Origin: Closterium sp. Naga37s-1
Lineage: Eukaryota; Streptophyta; Zygnematophyceae; Desmidiales; Closteriaceae
Reading direction: 5' to 3'
Assembly: GCA_947471745.1 (NCBI GenBank)
Contig: CANJKZ010000932.1
Span: forward strand, 1,054,001 to 1,118,000
DNA: 64,000 nt
Part shown: one piece after another, positions 32,055 to 43,139 of the stretch
How positions within the stretch are numbered: position 1 is the first letter of the stretch
Layout: every line of letters starts with the position of its first letter
The notes under the pieces: model-generated
Told to the model about the DNA's origin: nothing
What the model saw: only the letters and a program-made list of their open reading frames with translations
The model's database searches: none
Made by a program: the position numbers and the translations under genes

Positions 32055-33462
32055 GTGGGTCTTCAGGGTGAAGACTAAAGCGGATGGTACTTACGAGAAA
32101 CACAAGGCACGATGGGTGGTTCGTGGTTTTGATCAGACTCATGGGATCGACTACACACTTACCTTCGCTCCGGTCAGTCGACATACGAGTGTTCGACTTG
32201 TTCTTTGCGAAGCAGCCGCGAAGAATTTTCCACTTCGACAAATTGATGTTTCCAACGCCTTTCTGTACGCTGACGTCGATGCCGAAATCTACGTCGAATA
32301 TCCGCACACATATCCGACAAATCCGCCAAGTGTCTGCAAGCTCAAGAAATCACTGTATGGCATCAAACAAGCACCGCGACTGTGGCAGCAGCATTTGAAC
32401 AGGAAGCTGACGGAGGTTGGGTTTCGACAACTGCCGCACGATCCCGGGATGTACCGGCTAGACGACAAGGGGAGCTATGCGTTGTTAGTGGCTTACGTGG
32501 ACGACATCCTCTACGTCAGCTCGTCTACTTCGCTGGGAGATCGTATCGAAGCCGATCTGAAGAAGTCACTTGACTTAACCATTTCCACCAAAGTAACTCA
32601 ATTTCTGGGGTTAAACGTTTCGCGAACTTCTTCCGCTATTCACCTCACGGCTTCGAAGTATGCGGAGTCACTCGCTAAGCGTTTCAACATTTCCACGGAT
32701 TTCGTTGCTACACCTTATCGGTCTACACTCACTGGGCACGTTCCCAATCTGAAAAATTTGTCAGCAGCTGGTCTTCAACTGTATCAGCAGCAGCTGGGAT
32801 GTCTTCTTTTCGCAGCAGTCACTTGTCGCCCTGATCTTGCCTACGTCGCAAGTCACCTTGCGCAGTTTTTACGCTGCCCGAAAGAAGAACACTCTCTCGA
32901 CTTACAGCGTGCGCTACGCTACTTCGTCTCTACACCAACACTCGGATTGATTTTCAATGCTGGGAAGCTGACCGACAAAATGTACCTCAGCGGGTACGTT
33001 GACGCAGACCACGCTAGCGACGCGTCAGATCGACGGTCACGCACGGGTTATATTTTCCGTCTCGAGCCGATTGGTCCGATTTCCTGGAATTCCTCGAAAC
33101 AGGAACTGGTGTCACTTTCATCGGCTGAAGCAGAATTCATCGCCGCTTGTGCTGCAACTCGCGAAGGTCTGTACCTGCAGGAGTTACTTGACGAAGCAAA
33201 ATTCGTCACGCCGAATCAGTTCACGTTGCAGTGCGACAACCAGAGTGCAATTACCATCGCCAACAAGCCTGGTTTCGTCAATCGCACGAAGCATATTTCG
33301 CTGCGTTACTTCTTCGTAAAAGACGCGATCGACAAGGGGAGAATGCGCCTTGTCTACTGCCCCACCAGCGACATGGCCGCTGATTCGCTTACTAAGGAGC
33401 TGACACGTCAGAAATTTCATCACTGCAACCAGCTCAGTGGCATTTCCGAGTCAACAGGGTGA
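31954..33462 (+). CDS. Copia K reverse transcriptase and RNase H (frame +1 relative to gag)
   Basis: The true RT sequence begins about 32029; the ATG at 31954 lies in the overlap and is not a native start. RT motifs: GKWVFRVKTKADG, ARWVVRGFDQTHGIDY, QIDVSNAFLYADVDAEIYVE, SLYGIKQAPRLW and the catalytic YVDD in AYVDDILYVSS. RNase H: SGYVDADHASDASDRRS, SLSSAEAEFIAACAATREG, QCDNQSAI and TKHISLRYFF. All catalytic residues are present. Stop at 33460-33462, 30 bp before the 3' LTR. Confidence 0.93.
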   Translation: MKRWIANWLPWRKGELGILYPLKKTVNKNVLTGKWVFRVKTKADGTYEKHKARWVVRGFDQTHGIDYTLTFAPVSRHTSVRLVLCEAAAKNFPLRQIDVSNAFLYADVDAEIYVEYPHTYPTNPPSVCKLKKSLYGIKQAPRLWQQHLNRKLTEVGFRQLPHDPGMYRLDDKGSYALLVAYVDDILYVSSSTSLGDRIEADLKKSLDLTISTKVTQFLGLNVSRTSSAIHLTASKYAESLAKRFNISTDFVATPYRSTLTGHVPNLKNLSAAGLQLYQQQLGCLLFAAVTCRPDLAYVASHLAQFLRCPKEEHSLDLQRALRYFVSTPTLGLIFNAGKLTDKMYLSGYVDADHASDASDRRSRTGYIFRLEPIGPISWNSSKQELVSLSSAEAEFIAACAATREGLYLQELLDEAKFVTPNQFTLQCDNQSAITIANKPGFVNRTKHISLRYFFVKDAIDKGRMRLVYCPTSDMAADSLTKELTRQKFHHCNQLSGISESTG

Positions 33463-33481
33463 CTACACCGAACTCCTAGAA

Positions 33482-33492
33482 GTGAAGGGGAG
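33482..33492 (+). promoter_or_regulatory. Polypurine tract of Copia K
   Basis: GTGAAGGGGAG immediately precedes the 3' LTR at 33493. Confidence 0.75.
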
Positions 33493-33852
33493 TGTTGAGA
33501 TAATGTCGAGACTTATGCACTTCAAGGAATTCGTATAGTTAGTACAGTAAAAGTACCGATAGACTGACGTCAGCAAAGCGCTACGCGCCTTAGGATGACG
33601 TCATCAGTAGCTGTAGGTATCGCGAATAGTCACGTACCTTTTCAGAACAGGAATAGCGCGAATAAATACAGCACAGTAGGCGAACAGGTACTTTAGTCTA
33701 GTTATATATTCTGTATGCTTGTCATTTTATAATATACTTGATTTCAGAGACCTTTGATCCTGTTACAAGTCACTCATATAAAAGACTTCCACTGCTACAG
33801 GAAGCTACTATCCTAAGACTACGATCCTATTCAAACAGTTCAGATTCTAACA
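33493..33852 (+). repeat. 3' LTR of Copia K
   Basis: 360 bp, near-identical to 27633-27992, followed by the TSD GGACA. Confidence 0.97.
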
Positions 33853-33904
33853 GGACATTCCAAGCTTTTTACGGTATTGCTACACCTCGCACACATGTAG
33901 GCCT

Positions 33905-34025
33905 TGTCAGAATAACTGTGCAGGAATGAATGAGCTATGAATGAGTTGGGTACAAGTACTAACCTTGTACCCCTTGTAGACTAACCCACTATAGTCTAGA
34001 GAGAACACAAACATATAGTTTGACA
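33905..34025 (-). repeat. Left (3') LTR of Copia G
   Basis: 121 bp; 8 bp shorter than the right LTR through loss of part of the inverted-repeat centre. Confidence 0.9.
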
Positions 34026-34290
34026 CATCCCCATAGGCTAAGTGGGAGATAGCAAACACAAGAGACGGTCACAAGACCAGTCAAGCAAGAGAACAAAGCA
34101 AAGCAAAGCTCATGGTGGATCTCAAGCACACCACACAATCTGAGCATAAGCAAGTGGCCACAAGGCCAGTTCATATGCAGAGTTATAATAGTAAGGCAGT
34201 ACACTGATCACAACCTAGCAAGAGTAAACAAGTAGGTATAAAGATATATTTCAGTGTACAACAAGAGCAAGTCAAGCAACAAGCAGGTGA
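34026..34290 (-). promoter_or_regulatory. 3' UTR and polypurine tract of Copia G
   Basis: Carries GGTC-ACAA-GACC near 34067-34078 and GGCC-ACAA-GGCC near 34154-34165, plus the polypurine complement CATCCCCATAGG beside the LTR. Confidence 0.6.
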
Positions 34291-37200
34291 GGCAGAGTGG
34301 GCACAAGCCCAAGAGCAGTGCAGAAACGTTGATGATCACCAGACCCAAGGGCCTTGGTGAACACATCAGCAGTGTTGGCCCGCGAGGCCACATAGGAAAG
34401 GCGGAGCTGACGACGCTGCTGCAGCTCACGCGCAAGGAACTAGCGAAGAGCAATGTGCTTCGTTCTGTGCTCCAGTCTCTGCTCGTGACACAAGGCAAGC
34501 ATTGCCTTGTTGTCGACGTACAGAACTGGAGGAGAACGAGGCCGCTCCCCCAAGTCGGTCAGCAAGTAGGTCAGCCAGAGTAGCTCTTGTGCAGCCATGG
34601 CCCCAGCGTAGAAGAAGAACGAGTGGACCAAGCTGGAACCAAGCACAGAAGAAGAACGAGTGGACCTCCACGAGACAGAATCAGAGCCAAGACTGAAGGT
34701 TTAACCCTGTGACGAACGCTGAGTCGCCTGGTCGTCGGCCCAAGAAGCGTCGGAGTGTCCTGTGAGTACCACTGAACCCTGTCCTCCAAGCACGAGCCCC
34801 ATGCCCGATGTAATGCACAAGTAACGCAGTACCCTCTTCGCAGCATCCCAGTGCACCTTTCGGTGTCTACCGGGAGTCACGTAGCAAGCCAGGAGGCTAA
34901 GAGGGTACGCGAGGTCAGGTCGTGTGCACTCATCAGGTACATGAGGCAACCCACAAGCTCTGGGTACGGACCACTCGGCTCTATGGACTCGTCCGAAGGT
35001 GGAGTTGAAAGCGAATGGCCGGCAGACAGAGGAGTGGTCTGTGGCGAGGAGAAATGGAAGCCGAAGTGCTGAAGGACCTGATGCACCATGTGTGACTGAG
35101 TCAGGGTGATGGTGCGCCGTGCTCTGTCCCGGGTGATCTGCAGGCCAAGTTAGCTGCGCAGTTCACTCAGGTCAGTGCAGGTATGTCTCTTCTGCAGTTC
35201 GGACTTCACAGGGGTCAGTGCCTCAGTGTCAGCAGTAGCAAAAACCATGTTGTCGACGTATACGAGAACGTAGAATGGCGGCAGGGTAGTGTCGGTGCGT
35301 AGAAACAGCGACGGGTCAGCAGTCGAAGGAGCAAACCCAAGAGCCGCAAGTGTAGTCCTCAGTGTGTCGTGCTACTCTCGGGGTGCCTGGCAGAGACCGT
35401 AGACAAGCCGGCGGAGGCTCCATTGGGTACCTGCAGGAAACGACCCAGTGAAGCCAAGTGGGCGGCGCAGCCAGATCTCCTCGTGAAGGCTTCCCTGCAG
35501 GAAAGCTGTGGAGAAGTCGAGGGAGTGCAGCTCGTAGTCACGCAGTGCTGCAATGTGCAGCAGCACCTGAAGAGTGGTCATCTTCGGAGTGGGGGAGAAG
35601 GTATGGAAGAAGTCGACCCCCTGTCGCTGACTGAAGCCTCGAGCAACGTAACGCATCTTGAAGGCAGGCGGAGAACCCGGCGGCCGCTTCACTATGAAAA
35701 TCCACATGCCATCGACTATGTTCGCCCCAGGAGGAGGAACCTCGTCGACGTAGGTGCCTGTGGACTTCCAGGAAGCCATCTCGGCATCCATGGCTATTTG
35801 CCACTGAGAGGAGTACTCACCCGCGATCGCCTCAGCGTAAGAGCGCGGGGTAGGGATGTCAAGTGCATCCGGGTCTCCCTCAGGGCAAAGCAGCATGGAT
35901 GCGAAACGAGGTAAAGCGGCCTCAAGAAACTCAAGCTCAAACTGTCTGTCCTCAAGTACGTCACTACTAAGGGCAGGCTCACCCCCGACGGACAGAGGAC
36001 AGACAGACTCAGACTCAGTGACAAGACTCACGACGTAGTCGAGACGACTCCTAGCTGCAAAGTCGACTAGCTCAGTGACTAGGGCAAACGCTGCAGTAGA
36101 CTCAAGGTCAAGGTCAGTGACGTCAGTAGCGAGGAGACGAGTAACAGTAGGACTGGCAGCACAAGCAAGGACGGACTCAGGGTCAAGAACGTGCGGGAGA
36201 GAGGACGCGGGAGGCTCAGGCAGGACAACACGCTGTGGAACAGAGGAAGGACGAATTGCCATACCGTGAGTGCCTGGGACAGCAGGAGGACGAGGACGGG
36301 CGACACGACGAGCACGAACAGGTGTGGAAGCACGAGTCTCAGGCTCATGACGCTCAGTCAGGGACTCAGTAACCTCAGTGTGAGGAGCAGGAGCATGCAG
36401 CGAGGAGCCAGGCAGGATCTGTGGCAGAGATTGGCCTGTCTGTGAACACAGGAGAGGTGGAGTGAGGCCAGTGGAAGACGGGAGACTAAGAACCTGACGA
36501 AGGACCGAGTCAGGTGGCGGTAGGGACGACTGCGGCTGCGGGTAGAAAAACAGTCGGCGCGGGGCAGAACCAGCAGCTCCAGCTCCTCCAGCACCAGCAG
36601 CACCAACACCTCCAGCACTAGCAGCTCCAGTAGCACCTCCAGCACCTCCATCACCAGCAGCACCACGAGCTCCGGCAGCGCCAGGACCTCTAGCACAAGT
36701 AGTACCTCCAGCACCTCCAGTGCCAGTAGCTCTAGTAGCACCTCCAGCACCTCCAGCACTAGCAGCACCACCTGCTCCGGCAGCTCCAGCACCTCTAGTA
36801 CGAGCACCTCCAGGACCAGCAGCTCCAGCACCTCTAGTACCTCCAGTACCTGCAGCTCCAGCGCCTCTAGCACCAGCAGTACCCCCAGCACCTCCAGCAC
36901 CTCCAGCACCAGCAGTACCACCTGCTCCGGCAGCTCCAGCACCTCCAGCACCAGCAGTACCTCCAGTACCTCCACTGCCAGCAGCTCCAGTAGCACCTCC
37001 AGCACGAATAGAACCACCAGCTCCGGCAGCTCCAGCACCTCCAGTACGAGCACCTCCAGGACCAGCAGCTCCAGCACCTCCAGTACCTCCAGCTCCAGCG
37101 CCAGCAGCACCTCTAGCACCTCCAGCACCAGCTGTACCTCCAGGACTAGTAGGTCCAGCACCTCCAGCACCAGTAGCACCTCTAGGACTAGTAGCTCCGG

Positions 37201-37456
37201 CACCTCCAGCACCAGCAGCACCTCTAGTACCTCCAGCACCAGCAGCACCTCTAGCACCTCCAGCAGTACCTCCAGTACCTCCAGAACCATCAGTACCTCC
37301 AGGACTAGCAGCTCCAGCACCAGCAGGACTGTACCCTCCACCACCAGGACTCCCTCGCCGAACGATCCACGCACGAATCGCTAGCGCCGAGAACGTCTCA
37401 AGTAGGTCAGGCTGCGGTGGCTGTCCAGCTCTAGGACCTCCAGCAAGGTCACCCAC
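34291..37456 (-). pseudogene. Copia G linker, reverse transcriptase and RNase H (broken)
   Basis: Block 37456-35372 is open: an extreme Gly/Ala/Thr linker (about 37340-36560, collagen-like), then PRPPAVPGTHGMAIRPSS, MWIFIVKRPPGSPP, DFSTAFLQGSLHEEIW and LCQAPRE. A TAG then replaces the Trp of EWHDTL near 35371. RT and RNase H remnants follow in pieces (35089-34701, 34646-34440). YVDD is damaged: the region near 35250 reads VYVDNMVFA. RNase H has an indel replacing the start of CEAEIY. Confidence 0.8.
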
Positions 37457-37969
37457 AGCTCCACCGCCACTAGGACTCGCAGGACCCTCAGAGTCAGCAC
37501 CCCCAGTCGCAGCACCCCAAGAACCAGCACCCCCAGTCGCAGCACCCCCAGAACCAGCACCCCCAGTTGCAGCACCTCAAGAACCCTCACCCTCTGTCTC
37601 AGCACCCCCAGGCTCAGCACCAGCAGTCTTAGCTCCATAGTCCATAGCAGCAGGCTGCGGAGGCGGCGAAGATGGCCGAGGCGGAAAACCAGGGGGGGTC
37701 TCCAAACGTGGAGAGCGGCGAGTGGCCGCCGTGTCGTCAGCAGCGGGGTCATCCCCCTCAGCTGGGCCAGAGGATTCAGAAGAGATCTCCAGAGGCTCAA
37801 CCAAGGGGGGTGGGTCTACCTGAGACACACTTGAGGGAGCAGGATCCTGTGGGGGGAGGAGGTCTACCGGGGGGGGGACTGGTACCAAGAAAAGAGGCAC
37901 TAGGGGGACTGGGTGGGACGCGTGCGGGTGTAGCCTGTAGTAACAGACAGACTCGTCAAAGGTGACGTC
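37381..37969 (-). pseudogene. Copia G post-integrase segment (shifted frames)
   Basis: Two overlapping minus-strand frames (37900-37577 and 37800-37381) carry PPVDLLPPQDPAPSSVSQVD and degenerate Pro/Gly repeats matching the segment between integrase and linker in element F. Indels separate it from both neighbours. Confidence 0.55.
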
Positions 37970-39679
37970 CTAGGAGGAGAAGACTTGACGCTCGCACGGG
38001 TGGTAGAACTGCCATGGCGAGGCGTCGGTCGGGAAGCCAAGGAAGACGCAGCGGAGAGTGCGAGAGGAGAGCTTGCTCGCCTTGGCATCGCGAACAAGGG
38101 AGAGCGTGCCCCAGACCCAAAACACTGACGCATCGCCAACCTTCCCCGTCCACCGGAGTGTGGGCGAGGTCTCTAGCTCAGAGACACGGGGCAAGAGGTT
38201 GAGCTGATGCGCTGCGTATCGGACCGCAAACGGCCACAGAAAATGGGTAGCAGCCGGATGGATCATGGAGGTACGAGCAACCTCCATGATCAAGCTAATG
38301 CAACACTCAGCAATCCCATTTTGCTGAGGAGAGGACGGAAGCGTGAACGACTGGACGATGCCTTCATCTCGACAGAACTCCGCAAGGAGGTCAAAAGAGA
38401 ACCCACCGCCCCTGTCAGAGTGCAGACGCAGGATTGGGAAGTCCCGACTGAACCGCTCGCGCAGCTGGCGACGAGGTGCACGGATCCAGGGGATCAAAAC
38501 ACCGCTGACGTCCGCCTTGCGCCGCAAGGGGAAGACAGTGGTGTAACGTGTGTAGTCGTCAACAACCAGCAGGAAGTAGCGCTCCTGGTCCGTTCCACTG
38601 ACGGGGGCTGGGCCCCAAACGTCCATGTGGAGAGTCTGCAGAGGAGCAGTGGTCGGAGGAAACTCGGAGGAGTGAGAAGCGGTGCGCTGCCGCCCCTCGA
38701 CGCAGGGAAGGCACGTCAGGGCAGGCGAGCGCGGGAGGGAGGGGAGGGACCTGGGAAGGCCAGAGACAAGGAGACGGGAGTGCATACCGCAGAGACGCGG
38801 TAGGGAGGGGTGACCGAGGCGGGGGTGCCAGAGGAGAGTCTGGTGGGAGAGTACCCAACATGAGCAAGACGCTGCAAGCTGACCAGACGCAGACACCTGA
38901 CTCGACGCAGCCACCTGACCTGCCTCAACCACCTGTGCAGACGCAGTGGTCAGTGTGTACAAACTAGACCCAGGCCGTTGAGTGAACGTAGCAAGGTGAC
39001 GGCCAGTCCGAGAGCACGTACAGATCGCCACACGCTGCCCTCCAGGAATAAAGGTATCAACCCAGACATCCTGAATGGCAGCGTTGCTCAGCAAGTTCGT
39101 CGAGAACGTGGGGAGGTGGAGACCTGACAGAGAACCGGAGGGGACTGCTGGACACGAGAGGACAGTGGAGGCTTGTGCGACTTCTGGGCCCCTAGTGGGG
39201 TCGGCCAGTGAGACTGGTACCGGTGCAGCAAGTGGTGTGAGTGCGGTGAAATCACGAAAGAAGCAACTTGACGCGCCTGAGTCAAGTGTGAAAGTGTGCA
39301 AGGCCTCAGCTGAGGAAGGACCTGTGGCGGGAGACGCACGCGCACCTAAAGCTGCAGCAGACTCACTAGCACCTAGTGCGGCAACAGACTCACTAGCACC
39401 TACTGCGGCAGCAGACTCACTAGCACCTAGTGCAGCAGCCTCGACAGAACCAGTGACACATCGCTGAGGAAACAACTCACTAAGCACCTGGGGGGAGAAG
39501 GTTTCCTGCTGACTTTGCTGCCGCCTCTGTGCAGTATGTAGAAAACCAAAGCCTCCACCACCTGGACGGGCTCGCTGAAGAACCCACTCGCGAAGCTGCT
39601 GAGGGGTGGGGTCGTCCGGGAGAGGCAGTGACCGCCGCTGTCCACCCCTAGCCGCTGCAACTGCCGTGATAGTGGCCAT
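37970..39679 (-). pseudogene. Copia G gag remnant, protease and integrase
   Basis: Open for 569 codons. It starts MATITAVAAARGGQ and jumps to DPTPQQLREWVLQRARPGGG, so most of gag is deleted in frame. Protease HTFTLDSGASSCFFRD near residue 155. Integrase: WHPRLGHPSLPRLCGM, CLPCVEGRQ, HMDVWGPAPV, HSDRGGGFSFD and NGIAECCISL. The catalytic Asp and Glu remain, although neighbouring conserved residues (GGEF, ERR) are altered. It ends at a stop at 37970. Confidence 0.8.
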
Positions 39680-39689
39680 GACAGGCAGT

Positions 39690-40445
39690 GACGGTCAGTA
39701 GTAGGTCCAGCACCTCCAGCACCAGCAGCACCTCCAGCACTCCCAGTCGCACCTCCAGCACCCCCAGCACCAGCAGCACTCCCAGCAGCACCTCCACCAG
39801 CACCTCCACCAGCAGTAGCAGTAGCACGAGCAGCAGCAGCAGTAGTAGCAGCAGGGCGGCTCGCTGGGGCTGGTGATCGAGGTAGGGCGGCGCGGATCGG
39901 GTTGGGCAGGGCGGCTCGGCCGAGCAGGGCGCGCCGCGGGCTGTAGGGCAGGGCGCGCGGTGGACAGGGCAGCAGGGCGCGCACTGTGCAGGGCAGCAGG
40001 GCGCGACGCGCGGGCTGTAGTAGGGCGCGACGCGCTGGCTGCAGCAGGGCGCGGTGCGCGGAACAGCAGAGTGCGACGCGCTGGCTGCAGAAGGGCTCGA
40101 CGCGCTGGCTGCAGCAGGGCGCGACGCGCAGGGCAGCAGAGCGCGACGCGCTGGCTGCAGTAGGGCGCGACGCGCTGGCTACAGCAGGGCGCGACGCGCA
40201 GGGCAGCAGGGCGCGACGCGCTGGATGCAGCAGGGCGCGACGTGCGGGCTGCAGCAGGGCGTGATGCGCGGAGCAGCAGAGCGCGACACAGGGGCTCCAG
40301 CTGGGCGCGACGTGCGGGGGGCAGGCAGTGCGAGTAGTTGCAGGGCAGCGCGACACTGTGCGAGCAGGGCCGTACAGCGCAAGGGTGCTTCGGGCAGGAA
40401 CGAGCGGAACTATCGGTGGGCCCTAAAAACTTAACAGGTTTCCGG
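39690..40445 (-). repeat. Minisatellite leader of Copia G
   Basis: Bases 39700-39850 are a (CAG/CAC)-type Ser/Thr-like repeat. Bases 39860-40385 repeat GCGCGACGCGCTGGCTGCAGCAGG-like units of about 27 bp. GGGCCC lies at 40418-40423 beside a weak AAAC/GTTT stem. Confidence 0.7.
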
Positions 40446-40457
40446 CTCTGAATACCA

Positions 40458-40586
40458 TGTCAGAATAACTGTGCAGGAATGAATGAACTGTGAATGAGTT
40501 GGGTACAAGTACCAACCCTAAAGTGTTGTACCCGTTGTAGACTAACCCACTATAGCCTAGAGAGAACACAAACATATAGTTTGACA
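40458..40586 (-). repeat. Right (5') LTR of Copia G
   Basis: 129 bp, TGTCAGAATA...AGTTTGACA. The internal inverted repeat GGGTACAA...TTGTACCC is intact. The adjoining primer site reads TGGTATTCAGAGCC, with one inserted T. Confidence 0.9.
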
Positions 40587-40894
40587 GGCCTGACCTGGAT
40601 CGCCTCCGGCTCATACCGTATCACCCCGGATATAAGCGCAGGCCTATGTAAAGCGCATGGGCTTATGGCCGACCCTCAATTATAAGCGCACCCCCTGTAA
40701 AACCTTGATTTATTATAAGCGCATCCATTTTATTTTATTTTTAATTGAAAACGTGTCAGAATGCTGTAGCGATTTTCACTTTATCAGGTCGATACTTTTC
40801 AAATTCGGTTTTGTCGAGTTCGAACCCTGCACAGGCTTCGAGTCCAGCCAGCATGAGCTGTCAGGGGTGCCCTGTGAGTCACATCAAATGTATT

Positions 40895-41123
40895 TGTTAA
40901 AATAGGCTCTTAACTTAGTAGACTTAGTAGCCTATGGTTTGAGCTTAGGAGAGCAGCGAGAGGAAAGGTCGAGGGCGTTGACCAAAGGAGGAACGAGAAT
41001 GATGTTCACTATGAGAAGAGTTACAAGTTATAGCAAGCCAAAGGGTGCACCACCTAACATGATAGCAATAGAACTACACTACAGCCAGAACTACATGCAG
41101 TTATAAATAAATATATTCTGACA
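40895..41123 (-). repeat. Left (3') LTR of element D
   Basis: 229 bp, TGTTAAAATAGG...ATTCTGACA. The polypurine complement CACCCCCTCAC follows at 41124. Confidence 0.92.
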
Positions 41124-41225
41124 CACCCCCTCACTGCAGGCAGGAATAGCCATGTGCATAACGCCCCCTGAAGGGGTACACCCTGCACAGCGGAAGACAA
41201 CAGAGAGGAATACGAGGAGGAGGAG

Positions 41226-41278
<53 letters not shown>

Positions 41279-42383
41279 AGAGGAGAGGAATGAGGAGAGG
41301 AGGTGGGGAGCCACGCGACGAGCCGCTCTTACGAACCCCCGTTTCATGAAGGGGGGGGGGGGGGGGGTGAGAGGGAGGAGAGGAGGTGGGGGGGAGCCAC
41401 GCGGCGAACCCCTCTTACGAACCCCCGTTTTACTAAGGGGGGACGGTGAGAGAGGGAGGAGAGGAGGTGGGGGGGAGCCTAGCGCGGCGAGCCCCTCTTA
41501 CTAACCCCCTAATTCCATACCCCCTTTCAGCCACCCCCCTCAACCTCACCCCCCTTGTCAACCGCCCCCTGGAACCTCACACCTCCCCCCCCACCCTTCC
41601 TCCAACGCCTTCCCCACCCACGGTGGTCCCTGCTCAAGCCTTCACACGGCGGCCAGAAGCCCGCCACCCCCTTACCCTCCCCCCCACAGCGGCACGTGCG
41701 GCAGTGAGAGAGAGAGAGGAGGAGGGGCGGCAGTGGGGTGCTCACACCCGCCACCCCAAACCCACCCCCCCACTATTGCACGAGCAGCAGGGAGAGAGAG
41801 GGGAAGGCAAGCGGCAGCGGCAGTAGCTCCTCCCGCCACTCCCACCACTCCACCCTCCCCCCCACAGCAGCAGGTGTGGCCGTGAAATAGAGGAGGCAGG
41901 GTGGTGCCGTTGGTGCCACATCCCCCTTACAAAACCTCCCCCTCCCCCCAAACTGTTGCACAGTAGGGAGAGGGCAGAGAAGGGAGGGGGGTAGAGGTGC
42001 GCGATCTGGTGGGGCGGGCGCGGCCGGGCAGGGCGCATGAGGCGCCGGGCAGAGGCACACTAGGCGCCGGGCAGAAACCGCGGCTGCAGTAGGAGTAGCA
42101 GGGGGGGAAAGGTAGAGGCGGAGGGGGGGGCTGCTGGCTTGGTGACTAAGCAGAGCAGCGGGGCGCTGGAGGTGCAACCACCCCCAACCGCCACTCCTGC
42201 GTCCCCCCAACACCCCCCCCCCCCCCCCCCCCCCCCAAACTGCTGCACGCGAAGCAGGAGAGGGAGGAGGAAGCGGGCGGCGGGGACGACGGGAAGCACT
42301 GCGATGGGGCCCCCGTGCGACGGGCAGAAAACCATCGCACGCCGAGGGCGAGCGACGGGCAGAACACCGTCGCGTGCTGGGGG
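41124..42383 (-). repeat. Non-coding interior of element D, low-complexity and tandem repeats
   Basis: Contains a (GA)n run at about 41231-41278, poly-G at 41350-41367, and three imperfect copies of a unit of about 90 bp at about 41275-41510 (GGAGAGGAGGTGGGG...CCTCTTACGAACCCCCG). Three looser copies of another unit follow between about 41690 and 42290, including a C/A-rich run at 42207-42239. Bases 42290-42383 show two leader units (GCGACGGGCAGAA) like those at 57042-57260. Open frames here are compositional. Confidence 0.7.
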
Positions 42384-42388
42384 CACGC

Positions 42389-42520
42389 TGTGAAAGTAAC
42401 AAACGAGAATGGATGAACTATGAAACAGTTGGGTACAAGTACTAACCCTAATTGGGTTGTACCCCTTATGGGCTACCCCACTACAGCCTACACAAATGTA
42501 TAAGCAATAATGTTCTGACA
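42389..42520 (-). repeat. Left (3') LTR of Copia E
   Basis: 132 bp, TGTGAAAGTAAC...GTTCTGACA. Confidence 0.93.
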
Positions 42521-43010
42521 CACCCCCATAGGCAAAGTGGGGAGAACAAGTGGTCACAAGACCAGTCAAGAAAAGCAAAGCAAGCTCAGGGTGGATCACA
42601 ATGTCACCACACAGTCCCAGCACAAGCAGAGGGCCACAAGGCCAGTTCACATGCAGAGTTATATAAAGAGAACAAACAAAACAGTGATCATACCCTAGCA
42701 AGTGCAAGCATGCAGGTATATATATAGATAAGAGTACAAACAGGGTCAAGCAGTAAGCAAGTGAGGCAAAGTAGGCACAAGGCCTAACACAGTAACAAAG
42801 CGCTGATGATCACCAGGCGGAAGCGCCTTGGTGAAGACATCAGCAGTGTTGGCCCGAGTGGCCACGTACGCAAGACGAAGCTTGCCACGCTGCTGCAACT
42901 CTCGAGCAAGGAAGTATCACAGAGCGATGTGCTTCGTTTTGTGCTCCAGTCTGTGCTTCTGACACAAGGCAATCATGGCATTGTTGTCTACGTACAGATG
43001 TGGAGGCGAA
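42521..43010 (-). pseudogene. Copia E: end of RNase H and 3' UTR
   Basis: Minus-strand remnants of the RNase H C-terminus run from about 43010 to 42750, with stops (a TGA replaces an arginine-type codon after LEHK). The 3' UTR follows with GGTC-ACAA-GACC near 42552-42563 and GGCC-ACAA-GGCC near 42632-42643 and the polypurine complement at 42521. The part before this lies at 50163 onward. Confidence 0.7.
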
Positions 43011-43015
43011 CGAGG

Positions 43016-43139
43016 TGTGAAGAAATGAGGAATGAATTGACTAAGGGAAAGTTGGGTACAAAAGCAAACCCTAGAAAATTGTACCCCATATGTGCTACCC
43101 CACTATAGCCTACAGTAGCTATGTCATATAAATCTGACA
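43016..43139 (-). repeat. Left (3') LTR of Copia F
   Basis: 124 bp, TGTGAAGAAATG...AATCTGACA, with GGGTACAA...TTGTACCC inverted repeat. Confidence 0.93.

Larger units (their letters stand above)
27633..33852 (+). mobile_element. Complete young Copia element K, TSD GGACA
   Basis: 6220 bp. LTRs of 360 bp each (27633-27992 and 33493-33852) differ by about one base. GGACA is at 27628-27632 and 33853-33857. Primer site at 27993, gag-protease-integrase frame, RT-RNase H frame, and a polypurine tract before the 3' LTR are all present. The only visible lesion is a one-base frameshift near 32028. It belongs to a different Copia lineage from elements A-H: longer LTRs, a standard zinc knuckle and no Gly-rich tract. 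Confidence 0.97.
33905..40586 (-). mobile_element. Copia element G (degenerate), TSD GGCCT
   Basis: LTRs at 33905-34025 and 40458-40586; GGCCT at 33900-33904 and 40587-40591. Minus-strand order: LTR, altered primer site, minisatellite leader, internally deleted gag, protease-integrase, long collagen-like linker, RT, RNase H, LTR. Many stops and indels. It lies only 52 bp from element K; the two are independent insertions. Confidence 0.95.

Noticed and set aside
36720..37640. 306-codon plus-strand Pro/Ala-rich frame
   Set aside because: Antisense of the collagen-like linker of element G; the sense strand carries the Copia motifs.
40809..40825. GTTCGAACCC resembling a tRNA B box
   Set aside because: No A box at the right distance and no cloverleaf; lies within TIR element I.
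41446..42402. ORFs of 126-229 codons in the interior of element D
   Set aside because: Low-complexity sequence with no domain, open on both strands.
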